A stretch of 64,000 nucleotides of DNA from Pascua guehoae (taxonomy: Eukaryota > Basidiomycota > Tremellomycetes > Trichosporonales > Trichosporonaceae): positions 3,668,410 through 3,732,409 of the forward strand of contig BCJX01000001.1 in NCBI GenBank assembly GCA_001600415.1, written 5' to 3'. The notes under the pieces are model-generated. The model did not search any database. It was not told where the DNA came from and saw only the letters and a program-made list of their open reading frames with translations. The translations under genes were made by a program, and so were the position numbers. Numbering within the stretch: the first letter of the stretch is position 1; every line of letters starts with the position of its first letter. This document shows positions 60,058-64,000 of the stretch, piece after piece.

Positions 60058-60772
60058 CTTGGAGCGAGGACCGAGGACGTGCCCCCGACGCACAGAGATA
60101 ACCTATCCCGACCCCAAGTACCCCCTCCACCCCCGACCCCCAACCCGACCTTGGGCCGGGCAGCACTTCCCTGCTACCATCATCCTCACCATCATCCTCA
60201 TCAACACCAGCATCAACCTCACCCTCAACCCCAGTCATCTTCCTAGGAAACGCAGTCCCGATACCCACCCCGCCGTGATCCACCCTCGAACATGAGCAAC
60301 CGCACGATACCGCACAGGGCCGGAATGGTGCGGTGCCTGGGTCGATCAGACCAAAGGTAAACGCCCGATCCTGAGCCACAAAACCAGAACCAAAGCCCAA
60401 AGCCCAAAACCAAAAACACACTTTGGCCCGTCCGTGGCAGGTGCCTTGCTGCCGTGCAGAACCGGCTGGATTCCAGCCCGCTGACACGACGGCTAGGTAG
60501 GCTGTGGCAGGGCAGATGTGCCATCCCATCCCAATCGCACAGTTCGCACCGTGGCATCGTGAGCGGGTGGGGCCTACATCTCTCTACTCTCAGGGGATGA
60601 GGTATGCATGCTTGCAGTGGACTCCAGCGAGTCGGTTGATCCTGGGTGTATGCCGGCAGCCCAAGCTGAGCAGGTCTGCGGTCTGGGTCGGGGTGGCGGC
60701 GTGAGATGGCTGTCACCCCGGTGGACAGGACTGTGAGGACGAGTGGAGGACGGGATTGGGGGGGGGGGGGGG

Positions 60773-60882
60773 NNNNNNNNNNNNNNNNNNNNNNNNNNNN
60801 NNNNNNNNNNNNNNNNNNNNNNNNNNNNNNNNNNNNNNNNNNNNNNNNNNNNNNNNNNNNNNNNNNNNNNNNNNNNNNNNNN
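60773..60882. other. Assembly gap (110 N)
   Basis: A run of N flanked on the left by G15 (60758-60772) and on the right by GGG, so the assembly broke in a G-rich homopolymer. Confidence 0.99.
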
Positions 60883-61165
60883 GGGCGTGGGCGGGGTGTT
60901 GATGGTGATGGTCACGGTGATGGTGTATGCATTGCCTGAGTGCCGCCTAGCATGGGAGTGCGCAAAGCAGGGTCGCCTGTGGCTCGCCTACGGCCTTGGC
61001 GAGTGGCGACACGCGGCGACGGCCTAGCTGGGAGCGGTGCAACAGTTGGGCGACATCAGATGACATGCCCCGTGTAGTATATACAGAAGCAGCTTGACAT
61101 GAAACTCGGTGTATCTTCAACACGAACATGTCTACTCTCAAACTCGACTCACGACACAGACACTC
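60883..61165. other. Intergenic between gap and kinase-like locus
   Basis: About 280 bp, presumably 3' flank of the kinase-like locus. Nothing recognised. Confidence 0.5.
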
Positions 61166-62553
61166 TCACATGTCGACCTCCATCGCCGTGGCCCCAGTGC
61201 CCGCCTGCACACTGCCGGTCCCTTGGGCAGCCAGTTTTGCCTCGTCGGCCAGATTGTCGACCTCGCTTTTGCCGACCTCGTAGTCATCGTCGCCATCCGT
61301 GTCGTCGTCGTCTACTTCATCGCCACTGTCTTCCGTGTCGCCCATCACATCCACCAGCCTCCTCGTAATCGTCCCCATTGTCTTGACGACCATAGCGTCA
61401 AACTCGGGGACATCACTCGGGGACATCTTCGCAGAACAGGGCATTGTAGAAACCCAGAAAGCGAATCTCCGAGCGGCCATCGGGCGAGGTACGGCGCTGG
61501 ACGACGTCGCTCATGGGGATGACGCCTGCCGCTGCCAGTTGCGCAAACGCGGCTTGAAGGCTGTACCTGTACTCGGTTAGTGGTGTATCATACCATGGTG
61601 TGTTGTATTGAGCTTGGGAGACCTCGCTCCTCGCAACTCGCTTCACTCACCCATATTTTCGGACATCTTGGGCCGTCTTGAAGACGTGCTCGGTAATGCA
61701 GTCGGCGGGGGGTGAATAAGTCCTCGATGACAAGAACGAATGCCTCCTTAGCCGAACAGTCGGGGCTGGCAATATCCGTCTTCCACAGCCCGCAGAAGCG
61801 CGGGATGCACGTCCCTTGCAAGTCCTCGAGCATCTTGTATGCCCGTATCTCCTGCTGGAGCTGCTTGCTCACAGTGTCCTCCGTCTCCATGCATGTTTCG
61901 GGGTCGGCAATGCAGGCCATGACACGGGTGCGTGCGTCGGGCGTCTCGGGGTAGGTCGTCGTCGTGATGGTGGTCTGGGTCGTGGTTGTTGTGCAGATAC
62001 TTTTTGTTTCCGTGGCAGTTGCCGTCGTGGTGGTCTTGGTTTCCGTCGTCGGCGTCGTCGTCGTGCACGTCGCGTTAACGGCGCGCCCAAAGAACCAGTG
62101 AGAGCCGTAGATGGACCAGTCGGTATTGGGTACGGCCTGGTCTAGCTCGATGGTGACGAGAGGACCGTTTGGGTCGGCTTTCTCAGCCTTGTGTGTAGTG
62201 GCGCTCCCATCGTTGCCAATCTTGGAACTGGCGGGGTTCTCATTCTGGCCGACGATCGAGTTGTTGGGTGCGTTTGCACAAGCTTCCCCCTCGCCTATGG
62301 TGACCTCAGAGTCGACCCCGCTCCCCTCGACGGTCCCACAGCCCAGGGCATCCATGAGAGCGCTTTGAGCCTGACGACTAGGCTCAACGACACACGACAA
62401 GACACAAGGCGCAGTGATTGTGGTGCTCTCCTCGAGCTGGCCCTTGACCTCGGGGCGGCACCTGAGGCGGAGCAACTGGCGATCGCGCGGGGTTGGGAAC
62501 GGCAGGCCTGAGAGGGTGGTGGGCGAGGCGCCGTCGGCGTCGGGGGTGTTCAT
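61166..62553 (-). pseudogene. Fungal protein-kinase-like gene with two frame breaks
   Basis: Start at 62551-62553 (MNTPDADG). Exon 1 runs to 61651 and exon 2 from 61566. The protein has a Thr-rich low-complexity stretch, then QQEIRAYKMLEDLQGTCIPRFCGLWK and AFVLVIEDLF, matching the N-lobe style of fungal kinase-like proteins. Directly after this the frame shifts at a C6 run (61707-61712): the frame coding PPADCITEHVFKTAQDVRKY is the one that continues into exon 2 (GYSLQAAFAQLAAAGVI). A second break is a 13-nt tandem duplication at 61402-61427 that brings in a stop; beyond it the other frame continues as an acidic tail ending MEVDM. The catalytic loop lacks the usual His-x-Asp. It is either a decayed gene or carries sequence errors; a shorter product ending at the first stop is possible. 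Confidence 0.6.
61402..61427 (-). repeat. 13-nt tandem duplication disrupting the kinase-like frame
   Basis: Two adjacent perfect copies of actcggggacatc. On the coding strand the second copy inserts 13 nt, a non-multiple of three, and creates TGA immediately after DVPE. Confidence 0.95.
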
Positions 62554-62773
62554 GCTGGGGAACGTGTAAGGCTGGGGGTTGGCAAAGGAAGAGTGAAGAG
62601 TGAGAATGAAGAGTGAATGTGGAGAGTGATCTGGAGAGAAGTGGGAACGAGGGATGTGTGGAAGAATTGGAATGAAGGGCAAATTCCCAGCAAGGCCGAG
62701 TGCTGTTCAAGTTGTGTTGAATGATCAGCGATGACACTACCATGTAGAATGATCACCACAACCTACTTCGAAC

Positions 62774-63277
62774 ATGTCTGGCTACGGTGAGCCCCTGGGG
62801 CACACGCCACACTGCTGCTGACAACACTCACTCCTGCTGTAGAATCCCATCACCCTGTACCCGCTCATCAACGCCCGCCTACTCCACGAACCTACATTCG
62901 TCGCCCAGCTCGCGCCCCACCCGTGTCTCATTGGCGTCGACGGGTTCGTGGGCTCACAAGGGCATCTTTGCCTCGTTGGTGCGTGAGATAAGCGCACCTC
63001 ATCAACACACCCATCATACCCTGTCGACGGGTGCCTCTCGACCAGTGGCAGCTATCCAAACAATGCCCACAGTGTTTCCCCAAACTACACAATCAAACCT
63101 GTTTGCCTGCAGTTGGTCCCCCGCAGTCGACGCATTCTGAGCATGGTGCTTTCGTTCATGGCGTACTTCTTCTCGGGCTTTACCACCTCAGCCACGCTGT
63201 GCAGGATACCAGACCGATTGCATAAGACATACAACTGCATGCCGACTAGACAATACACAAGAAGAAACGTAAACTAG
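62774..63277 (+). pseudogene. Possible small spliced gene in three different frames
   Basis: An ATG at 62774 (MSGY) is followed by a gtgagc donor. Exon-like sequence from about 62843 to 62979 and from 63113 follows proper acceptors (tag, ctgcag). The protein-like stretches are NPITLYPLINARLLHEPTF...LIGVDGF in one frame, then WAHKGIFASL followed across the next junction by VPRSRRILSMVLSFMAYFFSGF (a likely membrane helix) in another; MSGY is in the third. Either I have the exons wrong or the gene carries two small indels. I recognise no family. It lies head-to-head with the broken kinase-like locus. Confidence 0.3.
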
Positions 63278-63443
63278 ACACCACGCCTCGTGCTCATCTT
63301 CACTTCTTTTTGCGGCCAACCGGCTCGACGGGAGCCTTTGGCCTGTTACTCGACAAGCTCCACTGGACCAGCGAGTTGGCTCAACTGGAGCCAATTCGCT
63401 TTTCTCCCTTGCGTCCCACTCGTGTGGCCCTGACATCTCCCAG

Positions 63444-64000
63444 CTAAAACGTCTGGTGGACAAACTGGTCAATGTCGAACCCAGACATGTTGACCATGGG
63501 TGTGCCGAGTGAGAATGCCATGGCAACGTCCGGCTGCATGGCGGGTGCGCGCCCGTCGGGGTTCGAGTTTGAACCGTTGGGGGCACTAAAGTCGCTACCG
63601 CTGCCGCTGGCGCTACCCCACGCCTGGTTCTCCGACATGGGCCACGGGTAGCCCTGCTGCGGGGAGAATTCGGGGGCCATTGCAGAGAACTGGTCGCCAT
63701 TGCCAAACGAGCCAAAGGGCATAACAGGCGTGGCGTTGGGGTTTGGGCTCGAGTTTGGATTTTGGGCGGGCGAGTGGGTCAGCTTTTCGTACGAGCCCGA
63801 GCCCGCGCCCGACGACGTGGAGCCCATCCGGTCGAGTGTGTACGTCGAGTGCGGGATAGGGTCAAACATTGTCCCACTCGTCCCGGGGCGGCTCGCCACC
63901 ATCGGCGATGCGGTGCCATGGTTTGCGGGGTGGCCCGATATGGAACGACTGGCGAGTGGGGGCGAGTCGCGCGGCTCGGCCTTGGGCGAGATTGACGAGC
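63444..64000 (-). CDS. C-terminal part of a low-complexity, regulator-like protein
   Basis: The frame is open from the right window edge to the stop at 63444-63446, so the N-terminus lies outside. The visible 185 residues are rich in Ser, Pro, Asn, Gly and Met (SPKAEPRDSPP, PNSSPNPN, SGSGSDFSAPNGSN) and end in GFDIDQFVHQTF. This composition is common in C-terminal activation regions of fungal transcription factors, but no DNA-binding domain is in view, so function is not assigned. It is tail-to-tail with the small broken gene at 62.8-63.3 kb. Confidence 0.65.
   Translation of the reverse strand, partial: SSISPKAEPRDSPPLASRSISGHPANHGTASPMVASRPGTSGTMFDPIPHSTYTLDRMGSTSSGAGSGSYEKLTHSPAQNPNSSPNPNATPVMPFGSFGNGDQFSAMAPEFSPQQGYPWPMSENQAWGSASGSGSDFSAPNGSNSNPDGRAPAMQPDVAMAFSLGTPMVNMSGFDIDQFVHQTF

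Larger units (their letters stand above)
54236..60772. other. Large gene-poor region upstream of the Sds3-like gene
   Basis: 6.5 kb without a supported gene. It holds a ccagccagccag run (about 54,626-54,656), an A25 tract (55039-55063), a G13 tract near 57,235, tggggg runs near 58,026 and a duplicated 24-nt block at 60001 and 60033 (gattaccacaccagt...). The longest open frame (57,195-58,421) is low-complexity and antisense frames are equally open. Confidence 0.5.

Overview
The window reads as nuclear DNA of a basidiomycete yeast, most likely a Tremellomycete of the Trichosporonales type. Coding sequence is GC-rich with C or G at third positions. Genes are split by many introns with GTGAGT-like donors, CTGAC or CTAAC branch sites and AG acceptors. 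The gene set is typically fungal: a fused NADPH-type glutamate synthase, an AA14-like secreted protein, a GT18-like glycosyltransferase, and fungal CAP2, MRS2 and SDHAF3. The taxonomic placement is an inference from gene style, not a database result.

Layout, left to right. 1-7.1 kb: 3' end of GAL7 (+), a low-molecular-weight tyrosine phosphatase (-, seven exons including 3-nt and 6-nt exons), a LACTB2-like metallo-beta-lactamase (+) and actin-capping protein beta CAP2 (-). 7.5-9.6 kb: mitochondrial Mg2+ channel MRS2 (+). 9.6-14.5 kb: gene-poor and partly AT-rich. 14.5-15.5 kb: a secreted eight-cysteine protein with a likely GPI signal (+). 15.5-19 kb: gene-poor. 19-20.8 kb: NADP-isocitrate dehydrogenase (-). 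20.8-24.5 kb: gene-poor. 24.5-26.5 kb: SDHAF3 (+) with very long introns. 27.8-30.6 kb: alpha/beta hydrolase with a long disordered N-terminus (-). 33.6-34.7 kb: AA14-like protein (-). 36.5-38.8 kb: GT18-like glycosyltransferase (-, ten exons). 41.6-42.3 kb: cyanamide-hydratase-like HD protein (-). 43.9-50.6 kb: glutamate synthase GLT1 (+). 51.4-54.2 kb: Sds3/Dep1-like chromatin protein with DPR repeats (-). 54.2-61.2 kb: gene-poor with an assembly gap. 61.2-63.3 kb: two apparently broken genes. 63.4-64 kb: C-terminus of a low-complexity, regulator-like protein running off the window (-).

There is no operon, phage or defence-type system here, as expected for a yeast chromosome. Several products are mitochondrial or metabolic (LACTB2, MRS2, SDHAF3, IDP, GLT1), but they look like ordinary neighbours. 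The one functionally suggestive pairing is the divergent cyanamide-hydratase-like gene and GLT1, whose shared upstream region carries GATA and CCAAT motifs. The most distinctive signals are the phosphatase active-site loop split over four exons, the unusually long introns of two small genes, the near-absent propeptide of GLT1, a frame-preserving intron in the GT18 gene, and the frame-broken kinase-like locus with a 13-bp tandem duplication. I rebuilt most gene models exon by exon and checked that the reading frame closes at every junction. Exceptions are stated in the entries.
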